64,000 nt of DNA from Kaistella chaponensis. GTDB taxonomy: Bacteria; Bacteroidota; Bacteroidia; Flavobacteriales; Weeksellaceae. Positions 7,718-15,605 of the stretch are shown here, piece by piece. The translations under genes and the position numbers were made by a program. Every line of letters starts with the position of its first letter. The stretch's first letter is position 1. The notes beneath the pieces were generated by a model. It was given only the letters and a program-made list of their open reading frames with translations. It was not told where the DNA came from and did no database searches. The stretch lies in assembly GCF_900156725.1 (NCBI RefSeq), contig NZ_FTOI01000005.1:124001-188000 (forward strand). The letters run 5' to 3'.

Positions 7718-9753
7718 TATTTTAATATTTGATAGATGATTAAAGAGGTAATATAAGCCAATCCCGACATGCCAAAAAGCTGTGCTATTGTCCATTTCCA
7801 GGACTTGGTTTCTTTATAAACGACGGCCAAAGTTGAAACACATTGCATGGCAAAAGCGTAAAAAAACAAGATAGAGATTCCGGTTGCAAAACTGAAAACT
7901 TTTTCGCCATTTGGTTTTACATCATTCCGCATTTTATCGATAATTTTTCCTTCAGGCGCTTGATCGTCTAAACTATAAAGTGTTGACATCGTTCCCACAA
8001 AAACTTCTCTCGCTACAAAACTTGTTAAAATTCCAACGCCCATTTTCCAATCGTAACCTAAAGGCGCAATTGCAGGTTCTATCGATTTTCCCATTTTTGC
8101 AAGGTAAGAATGGTCTAATTTCACATTGGTTGCAACAAATTCTTGATCATTTTGTTTGGGACCGATGTAACTGAAAAACCAAATTACAATACTGAATAAG
8201 AAAATAATTTTCCCAGCGCCGGTTACAAATTCCCATACTTTTCCGAGAACGATTTTGAAATCATATCCGAAAAGCGGCATTTTGTACGAAGGCAAATCCA
8301 TCACCAAAAACGAAGCGCCTTTGCTTTTAATAATTTTTTTGAGGATCAATGAGGCAATTAAAGCAGTGAAAAATCCTACAAAATACATCGCCATCAAAGC
8401 CAATGCTTTGTAACTGATGCCCACGAAAAACTTATTGGGAATAACCAGACCAATAATAATGCTGTAAACTGGAAGTCGCGCAGAACACGTCATAAAAGGT
8501 GTTACAAGAATTGTAATCAATCTTTCTTTGACGTTTTCTATATTTCTGGTGGACATAATTGCCGGAATCGCACAAGCTGTTCCAGAAACTAAAGGGACGA
8601 TGCTTTTTCCATTGAGGCCAAAAGGTTTTAAAAAACGGTCCATTAAAAAAATTACTCTCGACATGTATCCGGAATCTTCCAGCAAATAAAGAAAGTAAAG
8701 CAATATTCCGATTTGGGGCGCAAAAACCATAATTCCACCTAAGCCGGGAATAATTCCATTGGCAACTAAAGAATTGATGGGTCCTTCTGGTAGATAAGTG
8801 TTTGCTGCGGTTGATAACAAAAGGAAAAAATCGGAAATCCAGTTCATCGGATATTCTGCCAAAAAGAATACACTTTGGAAAATAAACAATAAAATGGCGC
8901 CGAAAATGATATATCCCCAAAACTGATGCACGAGAACTTTGTCTAATTTCTCGGTCAAAAGTTCTTTAAACTGTATTTTTTTCGATAAAACTTTAGAAAT
9001 TATTTTATCGATATTTTGGTAACGTCGAATGGTTTCCTGTGTTTGTAATCTTTTGGGAACAAGACACTTCACCTGATCATCGTTCATCTGCTCTTTTACC
9101 GTTTCCAACTTCCCGATATACGTTTCGGAGGACAGCAAAGTCCAGATTTTATACTGGTTTTCTTCTTTTGTTTCTGACAAAATTTTAAAAACCAAGCCTT
9201 TTTGTTCTAAAGGGATTTCGAAAGAAACGGTTTCGGATTTTGTAAATTTATTTTTAAAAATTTCTTCCCGAAGTTCTTCAATTCCCTGGTTTTGTTTCGC
9301 ATTCGACTTTAAAACAGTGACTTTTAATTCCTTGGAAAGTTCTTCGAGATTAATGTTGATTCCTCTTCTTTCGGCTTGATCGATTTGATTAACGACCAAT
9401 AAAATCGGAATTCCTAAATCCTGAATCTGCTGAAAAAGAAGCAATCCTCTTTTGATGCTCAATGCTTCTAGGATATAAACTACCCCAGAATAATTCTGTT
9501 GCTCATCAATTAAAAATTTAGAAAAAATCGCTTCATCCTCAGAAGTGGGATAAACGCTGTATGATCCTGGTAAATCGACCACTTCAATAGATTCGCCTTT
9601 GTAATCGTAGGTTCCGGAGTAACTTGCAACGGTAACTCCCGCGTAATTACCGGTTTTTTGCTTTTTGTTGCACAACAAATTAAAAACCGTAGATTTTCCC
9701 ACATTGGGGTTTCCGACAAGAAGAATCTGTTTATTGATAGAAGTTTCTGGCAT
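7717..9753 (-). CDS. feoB: Ferrous iron transport protein B (GTP-driven Fe2+ transporter)
   Basis: Imports Fe2+ across the inner membrane using an N-terminal G protein. The 678-residue protein shows the P-loop GNPNVGKST (14-22), the switch-I threonine in YAGVTVAS (about 38-45), DLPG at 60-63 and the NQID form of the NKxD motif. A FeoB-associated helical domain follows, then a membrane domain with two gate regions (FLYLLEDSGYMSR and SFVAREVFVGTMS) and a Cys-containing segment GTACAIPAIMSTRNI. It lies 38 bp after feoA and is coupled by TAATG to a small Cys-rich peptide gene. Start ATG at 9753 places the P-loop at the usual distance from the N-terminus. A DtxR-like operator sits at the start of the operon. 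Confidence 0.95.
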   Translation of the reverse strand: MPETSINKQILLVGNPNVGKSTVFNLLCNKKQKTGNYAGVTVASYSGTYDYKGESIEVVDLPGSYSVYPTSEDEAIFSKFLIDEQQNYSGVVYILEALSIKRGLLLFQQIQDLGIPILLVVNQIDQAERRGININLEELSKELKVTVLKSNAKQNQGIEELREEIFKNKFTKSETVSFEIPLEQKGLVFKILSETKEENQYKIWTLLSSETYIGKLETVKEQMNDDQVKCLVPKRLQTQETIRRYQNIDKIISKVLSKKIQFKELLTEKLDKVLVHQFWGYIIFGAILLFIFQSVFFLAEYPMNWISDFFLLLSTAANTYLPEGPINSLVANGIIPGLGGIMVFAPQIGILLYFLYLLEDSGYMSRVIFLMDRFLKPFGLNGKSIVPLVSGTACAIPAIMSTRNIENVKERLITILVTPFMTCSARLPVYSIIIGLVIPNKFFVGISYKALALMAMYFVGFFTALIASLILKKIIKSKGASFLVMDLPSYKMPLFGYDFKIVLGKVWEFVTGAGKIIFLFSIVIWFFSYIGPKQNDQEFVATNVKLDHSYLAKMGKSIEPAIAPLGYDWKMGVGILTSFVAREVFVGTMSTLYSLDDQAPEGKIIDKMRNDVKPNGEKVFSFATGISILFFYAFAMQCVSTLAVVYKETKSWKWTIAQLFGMSGLAYITSLIIYQILK

Positions 9754-9791
9754 TTTTCTTCATTAATCCATTACGAATGATTAGAAAATTT

Positions 9792-10046
9792 CTAGGTGAG
9801 CTGAGCAACAATAATAAAGCGAGCTTCTTCTTCACGAAGTGCGATTCTGCTTTTTTCGTCGCCAAATTCGATATAAAGAGGTCCTTTGAAGGGAGCTTGG
9901 TAAAGAATTTTGAAAGCTGTTTCTGGCAAAAGTCCCATTTCGATAATTTTACTAGGCATTCGGAGGTCATCGTTTTCATAACCCACTATTTTTCCCGGTT
10001 TGTCTTTCGGGTAACAGCATAATTTATTAGATATGTCGCTCTTCAA
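9792..10046 (-). CDS. feoA: FeoA family protein (SH3-like Fe2+ transport partner)
   Basis: Small cytoplasmic SH3-like protein that supports FeoB function. The 84-residue sequence contains KPGKIVGYENDD, MPSKIIEMGLLPE, the strand PFKGPLYIEFGD and the terminal IALREEEARFIIV, which is the standard FeoA pattern. Translation probably starts at TTG (10046-10044): no ATG or GTG lies upstream before an in-frame stop, and starting at the next Met would delete the first strand of the fold. It is the first gene of a feoA-feoB-peptide-peptide operon. Confidence 0.88.
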   Translation of the reverse strand: MKSDISNKLCCYPKDKPGKIVGYENDDLRMPSKIIEMGLLPETAFKILYQAPFKGPLYIEFGDEKSRIALREEEARFIIVAQLT

Positions 10047-10065
10047 TTCTTTAAAATTTGTTAGG

Positions 10066-10073
10066 CAAAGATA
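10066..10073 (-). promoter_or_regulatory. -7 element of the feo operon
   Basis: TATCTTTG on the minus strand is an exact match to TAnnTTTG, about 19 bp upstream of the feoA TTG. No TTG -33 element is seen at normal spacing, which would suit a promoter whose upstream part is an operator. Confidence 0.5.
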
Positions 10074-10078
10074 AGTTA

Positions 10079-10095
10079 TTTAAATCTAATCTAAA
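10079..10095. promoter_or_regulatory. Candidate DtxR/IdeR-type iron operator of the feo operon
   Basis: The 17-bp sequence TTTAAATCTAATCTAAA is an imperfect palindrome: the arms TTTAAAT and ATCTAAA match at six of seven positions around a 3-bp centre. It lies immediately upstream of the -7 element, within the promoter, where a bound repressor would block transcription. Shape and AT-rich TTTA...TAAA ends resemble DtxR-family metalloregulator sites. Assignment to a given regulator is inference; no regulator gene is in the window. Confidence 0.4.
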
Positions 10096-10125
10096 TAAGG
10101 ATTTCTCGCAAAATGATTAATTTCA

Positions 10126-10160
10126 TAAAAAACCCTGAAACAAAGCTGAATCAAGGTTTT
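10126..10160 (-). terminator. Terminator of the GLPGLI gene
   Basis: On the minus strand AAACCTTGA and TCAGGGTTT form a 9-bp stem with one mismatch, followed by a run of T. It lies between the convergent-facing 3' end of the GLPGLI gene and the feo promoter. Confidence 0.7.
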
Positions 10161-10186
10161 AACAATTATAAAATAAGAGAGGAATA

Positions 10187-11083
10187 TTATTTTTTGACTT
10201 TGGCAGGAGTTGCCGGAATTTCGATAGGATTGTTATTTGCACTAAAGAAATCTTTGAGCATTTTCTCCTGTTGCTTTACCATATCGCCAATGGTCGTATC
10301 ACTTCCAGGCATTTTTTGAGCAAGCATTTCAGGTTTTAGTAATGGTCTTGTGGAGGCAAAAGGATCTTTTTTGAATTCGGTGAATGTTTTATCGAATTTC
10401 TCCCGACTCACTTCCTGAACTTTTCCGCCGCTTCCTCCTGGAGAAATGGTTTCGATATAAGTTGTTTCGTTGAAATTGGGTACTTTTTTATTTCCTTTTA
10501 GTTCCCATGAGTAATTTTTAGCTTCATCCTCTACTTTCACGATTAAACCTGGAAGTCCGTTAAATTTGTAAGGACCATCCTGCAAAGGAATATCTGAAGT
10601 AAACCAAGCGTTCCATTTTCTGCCGCCAAATTCTGTAGTGGCTTTTTGGGTATTGTAGGTTCCGATCTTTGCTTTTTCGTTAGAAATTTTCCAATCAAAT
10701 TTGGTATCGTCGTTGTAGCCAATATTCATGGGAGTAAATCCGCTGGAAATTCTTTCTACATACTGAAGTTTCATGCCTGGATAAAATTTATAAACCTTTT
10801 CTGAAAATTTCGGCATTGTAATGCTTTTCGAGAGGTCTTTGAAAACGCCGGCTTTCTGCATTTGATCCACCTGAATCTTCAAAATAGAATCCTGTGCAAC
10901 CAAAGTATAATCGCGGTAAATCGATTTGTCCTTCGTAATGTCGAGAATCATCATTACTTTATCGAGTTTTGCAGAATCTTTTTTGGGCTTAAATGTTAAT
11001 TCATAAAAAAACCTGTTCGCGGTTTCCTGTGCATTTAGACCCATGAACGCTGAGAACAATAAGAGGGTGAAAATCTTTTTCAT
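10187..11083 (-). CDS. GLPGLI family secreted protein
   Basis: A 298-residue exported protein of the Bacteroidetes-specific GLPGLI family. It has a signal peptide (MKKIFTLLLFSAFMGLNAQ) and the namesake motif NGLPGLIVKVED in the middle, preceded by WNAWFTSDIPLQDGPYKF. The C-terminal part carries Lys/Pro-rich sequence ending TPAKVKK. The biochemical role of the family is not established; members often occur near TonB-receptor-like barrels with a carboxypeptidase-like N-terminal domain, and one is encoded 0.7 kb away on the same strand, beyond a DinB-like gene. It has its own terminator. Start ATG at 11083 is fixed by the signal peptide. Confidence 0.85.
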   Translation of the reverse strand: MKKIFTLLLFSAFMGLNAQETANRFFYELTFKPKKDSAKLDKVMMILDITKDKSIYRDYTLVAQDSILKIQVDQMQKAGVFKDLSKSITMPKFSEKVYKFYPGMKLQYVERISSGFTPMNIGYNDDTKFDWKISNEKAKIGTYNTQKATTEFGGRKWNAWFTSDIPLQDGPYKFNGLPGLIVKVEDEAKNYSWELKGNKKVPNFNETTYIETISPGGSGGKVQEVSREKFDKTFTEFKKDPFASTRPLLKPEMLAQKMPGSDTTIGDMVKQQEKMLKDFFSANNNPIEIPATPAKVKK

Positions 11084-11214
11084 TTTAAATATTTTCTAAT
11101 TAGTAATGGAATTAAAATAATTGTTACAAATTTCAAGAATAATTTGAATTATTTTTTTACTTATTTCTATTAAAAATCAATTCTACCTTCTTATCTTTAA
11201 TAAAACAAAATTAT

Positions 11215-11712
11215 ATGGAAAGTTTAGCCCACCTAAAAAAAGAATTTGAGGACGAATACCAAACAACAAAAAAATTTTTAGCGGTTTTTCCCGAGGGAAA
11301 AAATGAGTATGCACCGCATGAAAAAAGCATGAAACTGATGCCACTTGCAACCCATGTCATCGAAATTTTCGGCTGGCCAGAAATTGTAATGAAAACCGAA
11401 AAATTAGATTTTGCAGCCGGTGATTACCAACCAACAATTCTGGCTACAAAAGAGGAACTACAAAAGAAACTCGAAGAAGATTACGCAAAAACGAAAGAAA
11501 CTTTCGACCACACAACTGAGGAAGATCTGAGCGGAAAATGGTCGATGAATATGGGAGAAAAAATTCTTGCAGAATACACCAAATACAGCGCGATGAGACA
11601 TGCATTGAACCAGATTACGCATCATCGAGCACAATTAGGAGTTTACTATCGGTTAAATGAAATTCCGGTTCCGGGAAGTTATGGACCGAGTGCGGATGAA
11701 TCTGAGTTTTAA
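11215..11712 (+). CDS. DinB family four-helix protein
   Basis: A 165-residue cytoplasmic protein of the DinB/YfiT-like fold. Three histidines in the expected places for metal binding are visible: His47 (LATHVIEIFGW) and His129 with His136/137 (MRHALNQITHHRAQLGVYYR). The closing segment LNEIPVPGSYGPSADE is common in Bacteroidetes members. Family members include metal-dependent thiol transferases (bacillithiol or mycothiol S-transferases), but many have unknown substrates, so no specific reaction is assigned. It is a single-gene unit between a divergent GLPGLI gene and a shared terminator. Confidence 0.8.
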   Translation: MESLAHLKKEFEDEYQTTKKFLAVFPEGKNEYAPHEKSMKLMPLATHVIEIFGWPEIVMKTEKLDFAAGDYQPTILATKEELQKKLEEDYAKTKETFDHTTEEDLSGKWSMNMGEKILAEYTKYSAMRHALNQITHHRAQLGVYYRLNEIPVPGSYGPSADESEF

Positions 11713-11723
11713 AAATTAATCAA

Positions 11724-11753
11724 AAATTCCTGACCAAAACTGATCAGGAATTT
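11724..11753. terminator. Bidirectional terminator between DinB and outer-membrane barrel genes
   Basis: A 10-bp perfect stem AAATTCCTGA / TCAGGAATTT with T-rich flanks on the plus strand and A-rich flanks on the other side. The two genes converge on it. Confidence 0.8.
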
Positions 11754-11772
11754 ATTTTAAGGGGAAGTTCGC

Positions 11773-14478
11773 TTATTTAAAATTAAACTTTACCGTAAAC
11801 ATCACTTGACTTGGGCGCAACTGCATTTTTGTAAAATCAGTAGAAGTTGCATTGATTGCAAAACGTTCAAATACTTTTCGGTCTGCAATATTTACCCATT
11901 TTAATTCGAAATCGATTTTCTTTTTGGACCACGTGTATTGGTAAGACAAATCGTAGAAAGCATTGCGGTACGTTGATAAATTATTACCGGAATTGATCTG
12001 ATCCCAAGTAAAACCGATGGTATGATTTGCCAATGGATAAAAATAGGTGCTTAAATTATGGTTGAAACCTGAGTTTCGGGAATCATTCAGTTTACTGATT
12101 TGGTGACTCCAGTTAAAGGACAGATTATAATCAACACTCATCCAAGAGAAAAAAGTGTTGTTAAACTTGAATCCAGCATTTTGCGAATTCACTTTATTCA
12201 AAAAGAAATACTCCACATTGTTCTGATCGGTGGTTAAAGCGTCTGATTCTGAAATGGAATTGTTGAAATTTAAAGAAGCGTTGGTTTTAAAAGAAGGAAA
12301 ATATTTACCGATTTCGGCACCCATTGTGTTCGAATTGCTTTGGTTATCCTTCTCGATAAAGTTGGTTAAAATAAAACCAGCTCCATTATTGATCGCGTTT
12401 CCGATGATGTTTCTATTGGTCTTGCTGTAGCGATAACTCACATTGAAAAACAGGTTGTTCAGTGGATTTCTGTATTCTAGACGTGAACCTACAGATTTAG
12501 AGCGTGTTTCCGGAATCGGGTTATTTGCTGACATTGCCGAGGGAGCAGTGGGCGAGGTAAAAATAAATCCTGCGTAGCTGTCTTTCGTATCTCCAAAACT
12601 GTAATTAAGGTTTGCACTTGCGCTCAATTTCCAAAAAGAGGCAAAAGAATATTGTGTAAAAAATGAAGGTTCGAAGGTGAGTTTATTTATTTTTTTCGCA
12701 ACATTTCTATCCGCATCATCTGCTTTGATATTATTGAAATTAATAGGCACCTGAGAATACAGCAACCACGCCTCTCCTTTGTAATTAATTCCCAAAGAAG
12801 CGTAAGGAACCGCGTTGGTAAATTTTAGATTGTTTTCGTAATCTCTGCCATAAGGTGAAGTGATTCCGGCATCGATGGTAGAAAATTGACTGTTCAGCTG
12901 ATCGGTAAGAAAATTGAATCCAACTTCTGGCGTGAAAGTCCATTTTTTCAGAGAAAATCCAACGCTTGCAGAATGGTTAATTTCTAAAGATTTAATGCTG
13001 AGATTTTGCGCAACAGCATCGGTATTTTCAAAAAGAAAATTTCCGGGATTGGTCAAATCATTAAATTTTAAATAAGAAGATGGCGAAATCTGTAGCGTTT
13101 GTTTATCGCTTTGGTAACTCACATACGACATCAGATTTACCAGCTTTTCTTTCCATGGAATGATGGTACTTAATGAGTTTTGAAAAGATGAAGTCGGCGA
13201 TTCTATTGCTTCTGCTCCGTTTCTGTTTCCAAAAATATCATTTCTCATCACTTCTGCACGATCTGCATTCCAGAATTGAGAAAAGGTGGTTGCGTTTTTG
13301 AAAAATCCTTTTTTTGCATTTTTCGTAAAAATCACTTCCCCTTTTGCTTTGTCGGTATAGAAATTATTGAAAATATTCGTTAAATACTGTGCGCCGTTAT
13401 TCAGGAAACTCGTCGTTTCCGAGTATGATTCTCGTGATACTGCATTGTTCGTATAACTTGCGTTGGCTTTCAGTTCCCACTCTTTACTTTTGAAAGGATT
13501 GGTCAGGAGATTTGCAGAAAAATAATGCACACTGTTCATCAAATATCTTTTCTCGGGGAGATTGGGTGTGGTCGCTTCTTCAACATTCAGCCAGGAGTTT
13601 TGGGAAACATTTCCACGCCTTCCTTCGAACCGGTTTCCAAAAGAGAGAATGTTGCCTTCTTTTTCTACGGTTTCGCCATTATTATTGGTTTTATAATTGA
13701 TGACCCATTGGTTTTTTTGTCCGAAAAACATGGGCGTTAATTTTACATTCCAAAGCCAAGGTTCTCCGAAACCTGTTCCCACTTCTCCGCGACCGGTCAT
13801 GGTTACGGTGTTTTTAAGTTTTACATTAATGGCGGCGTTTTCGGAAGGAACTTTATCCTGAAGAATTTTTACAGGTTGATGATTTTCCATCACTTCTACT
13901 TTTTGTACCGCATCTTTCGGCAAAGAATTATTGATGGTTCCGTAACCACCTTCCATTAAATCTTTTCCGTTGACATAAAATTTATTGATGGGTTCACCTT
14001 GGTACAAAACGCTTCCATCAGTATTCACATCGATGCCCGGAATTTTCTTCAACACATCCGCTAAAGTTCGGTCGGCTTTGCTTTCAAAAGCTTTTAAATC
14101 ATATGAAATGGTATCGCCTTTTTTAGTAATCATTTTGGTTTTCAACTTCACTTCTTTAATCTCAGTCGCATCAGACTCCATCGTAAAATTAAGATTCTGC
14201 GTCTGATTTTTTATCGATTTGAAAAGTGGTTTTTGATTAAAGGCTTTGATTTTTAAATCTACATTTGAATCAGGCGAGGTAAAAGTAACCTTATACTCCC
14301 CTTTCGAATTGGAAATAGAAAATGCCATAATCGCATCTTTTCCTTGTTCTTCAATCGTTACACTTGCACTAGGAATTCCCTGTCCATCGGCGTCGGTGAT
14401 TTTTCCGGTCACCACAGTTTGGGCGTGAGAAATAATTACAAAGAAGCACGTGAGGATCAAAGTAGAAAAATGTTTCAT
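11773..14478 (-). CDS. Outer-membrane beta-barrel protein, TonB-receptor-like with carboxypeptidase-like N-terminal domain
   Basis: A 901-residue exported protein: signal peptide (MKHFSTLILTCFFVIISHAQ), a carboxypeptidase-regulatory-like beta domain (about 20-110, VTGKITDADGQGIPSASVTIEEQG), a plug-like segment (KIPGIDVNTDGSVLYQGEPINKF, about 140-215) and a long barrel with repeated aromatic strands ending in MFTVKFNFK, whose terminal Phe and alternating hydrophobics are typical of outer-membrane insertion signals. I see no clear TonB box. Such proteins are widespread in Bacteroidetes and their cargo is usually unknown. Its neighbourhood (GLPGLI protein on the same strand) suggests a shared envelope role. 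The long 168-bp divergent spacer upstream faces the JmjC-like gene. Confidence 0.85.
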   Translation of the reverse strand: MKHFSTLILTCFFVIISHAQTVVTGKITDADGQGIPSASVTIEEQGKDAIMAFSISNSKGEYKVTFTSPDSNVDLKIKAFNQKPLFKSIKNQTQNLNFTMESDATEIKEVKLKTKMITKKGDTISYDLKAFESKADRTLADVLKKIPGIDVNTDGSVLYQGEPINKFYVNGKDLMEGGYGTINNSLPKDAVQKVEVMENHQPVKILQDKVPSENAAINVKLKNTVTMTGRGEVGTGFGEPWLWNVKLTPMFFGQKNQWVINYKTNNNGETVEKEGNILSFGNRFEGRRGNVSQNSWLNVEEATTPNLPEKRYLMNSVHYFSANLLTNPFKSKEWELKANASYTNNAVSRESYSETTSFLNNGAQYLTNIFNNFYTDKAKGEVIFTKNAKKGFFKNATTFSQFWNADRAEVMRNDIFGNRNGAEAIESPTSSFQNSLSTIIPWKEKLVNLMSYVSYQSDKQTLQISPSSYLKFNDLTNPGNFLFENTDAVAQNLSIKSLEINHSASVGFSLKKWTFTPEVGFNFLTDQLNSQFSTIDAGITSPYGRDYENNLKFTNAVPYASLGINYKGEAWLLYSQVPINFNNIKADDADRNVAKKINKLTFEPSFFTQYSFASFWKLSASANLNYSFGDTKDSYAGFIFTSPTAPSAMSANNPIPETRSKSVGSRLEYRNPLNNLFFNVSYRYSKTNRNIIGNAINNGAGFILTNFIEKDNQSNSNTMGAEIGKYFPSFKTNASLNFNNSISESDALTTDQNNVEYFFLNKVNSQNAGFKFNNTFFSWMSVDYNLSFNWSHQISKLNDSRNSGFNHNLSTYFYPLANHTIGFTWDQINSGNNLSTYRNAFYDLSYQYTWSKKKIDFELKWVNIADRKVFERFAINATSTDFTKMQLRPSQVMFTVKFNFK

Positions 14479-14618
14479 GAAGTCTTTTTTAAAATTAGTA
14501 TTGAATTTAGAAATATTGTTACAGATGCGTGAATGAAGTAAGATTCATGACTGCGCAAATACACAGATCGGAATTGATAAAAACTATTATTTTTTTCCCC
14601 GTTAAAAATACTTTTACC

Positions 14619-14626
14619 TAATTTTG
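14619..14626 (+). promoter_or_regulatory. -7 element of the JmjC-like gene
   Basis: TAATTTTG matches TAnnTTTG, 20 bp before the ATG at 14647. No clear -33 TTG upstream. Confidence 0.4.
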
Positions 14627-14646
14627 TGCCTTAACATTTACGTAAC

Positions 14647-15528
14647 ATGGGACTTTATTTAACACCTATCGAGGTTGTAGAAGACATTTCGAAAGAAGAT
14701 TTTCGACAAAAATATTTGCTGCCACGCAAACCGGTAATCCTTAGAAACATGGCAAAAAAATGGCCGGCTTACGAAAAATGGACGATGGATTACATGAAAG
14801 AAGTAGTGGGAGACGTAGAAGTTCCGCTTTATGATTCATCAAAAGCTGACCCTTCTGCACCGATAAATTCTTCTGCAGCAAAAATGAAGTTTACCGATTA
14901 TATCGATCTGATAAAAAACTCACCAACTGATTTAAGAATATTCCTTTTTGACCCTATAAAATCGGCGCCGAAACTTTTAGAAGATTATATTTCTCCAAAA
15001 GAATTAATGGGCGGTTTCTTAGATAAATATCCCGCGATGTTTTTTGGTGGAAAAGGTTCTGAAACTTTTCTTCATTTTGATATTGATATGCCTCATATTT
15101 TTCATACCCACTTCAATGGGAGAAAACATGTTTTGCTTTTCGATTACAAGTGGAAAGAACGGCTTTATAAAATCCCTTTTGCCACTTATGCTTTGGAGGA
15201 TTATGATATTTCAAATCCAGATTTCGAGAAATTCCCTGCTTTAGACGGGATTGAAGGTATTGAGTGTATTCTGGAACACGGCGACACTTTATTTATGCCG
15301 ACTGGATGGTGGCATTATATGAGGTATTTAGACGGCAGTTTTTCAATTTCGCAAAGAGCGTGGGATAAATCCTGGGCGGTCAAAGCGCACTCTTTGTGGA
15401 ACCTTTTGGCTCAAAGAAACTTCGATAATTTCATGAAAGGGAAATTCAAGAAAAAATACATGGATTGGAAAGAGAAAAAAGCAATCGAACATGCAAATTA
15501 TGCGTTCAAAAAAGGGTTACCCAAATAA
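14647..15528 (+). CDS. Cupin-like/JmjC-domain Fe(II)/2-oxoglutarate oxygenase
   Basis: A 293-residue cytoplasmic protein of the cupin-8/JmjC type. The metal triad is intact: His143-x-Asp145 in FLHFDIDMPH and a distal histidine at 223 in GDTLFMPTGWWHYMRYL. The N-terminal PVILRNMAKKWPAYEKWT is the usual lead-in of these enzymes. Eukaryotic and bacterial relatives hydroxylate amino-acid side chains of proteins; the substrate here is unknown. The gene stands alone between a divergent barrel gene and a strong terminator. The C-terminal 40 residues are rich in Lys/aromatic residues, which could support nucleic acid or ribosomal protein contact (inference). Confidence 0.8.
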   Translation: MGLYLTPIEVVEDISKEDFRQKYLLPRKPVILRNMAKKWPAYEKWTMDYMKEVVGDVEVPLYDSSKADPSAPINSSAAKMKFTDYIDLIKNSPTDLRIFLFDPIKSAPKLLEDYISPKELMGGFLDKYPAMFFGGKGSETFLHFDIDMPHIFHTHFNGRKHVLLFDYKWKERLYKIPFATYALEDYDISNPDFEKFPALDGIEGIECILEHGDTLFMPTGWWHYMRYLDGSFSISQRAWDKSWAVKAHSLWNLLAQRNFDNFMKGKFKKKYMDWKEKKAIEHANYAFKKGLPK

Positions 15529-15550
15529 ACGGACATTCCTTTTTGATGTA

Positions 15551-15588
15551 AAAAAAACCTTTCAATTTCAACTTGAAAGGTTTTTTTT
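15551..15588. terminator. Strong terminator after the JmjC-like gene
   Basis: The perfect stem AACCTTTCAA / TTGAAAGGTT is extended by A-T pairs on both sides and ends in eight T. It can act in both directions and is shared with the convergent M14 peptidase gene. Confidence 0.9.
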
Positions 15589-15605
15589 AATTTTTGACCA
15601 CCCAA

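Noticed and set aside
7718-7795. Longer N-terminus for the first FeoB-associated peptide
   Set aside because: The extra 26 codons lie in the feoB coding region; the TAATG junction and equal length of the paralogue fix the start at 7717.
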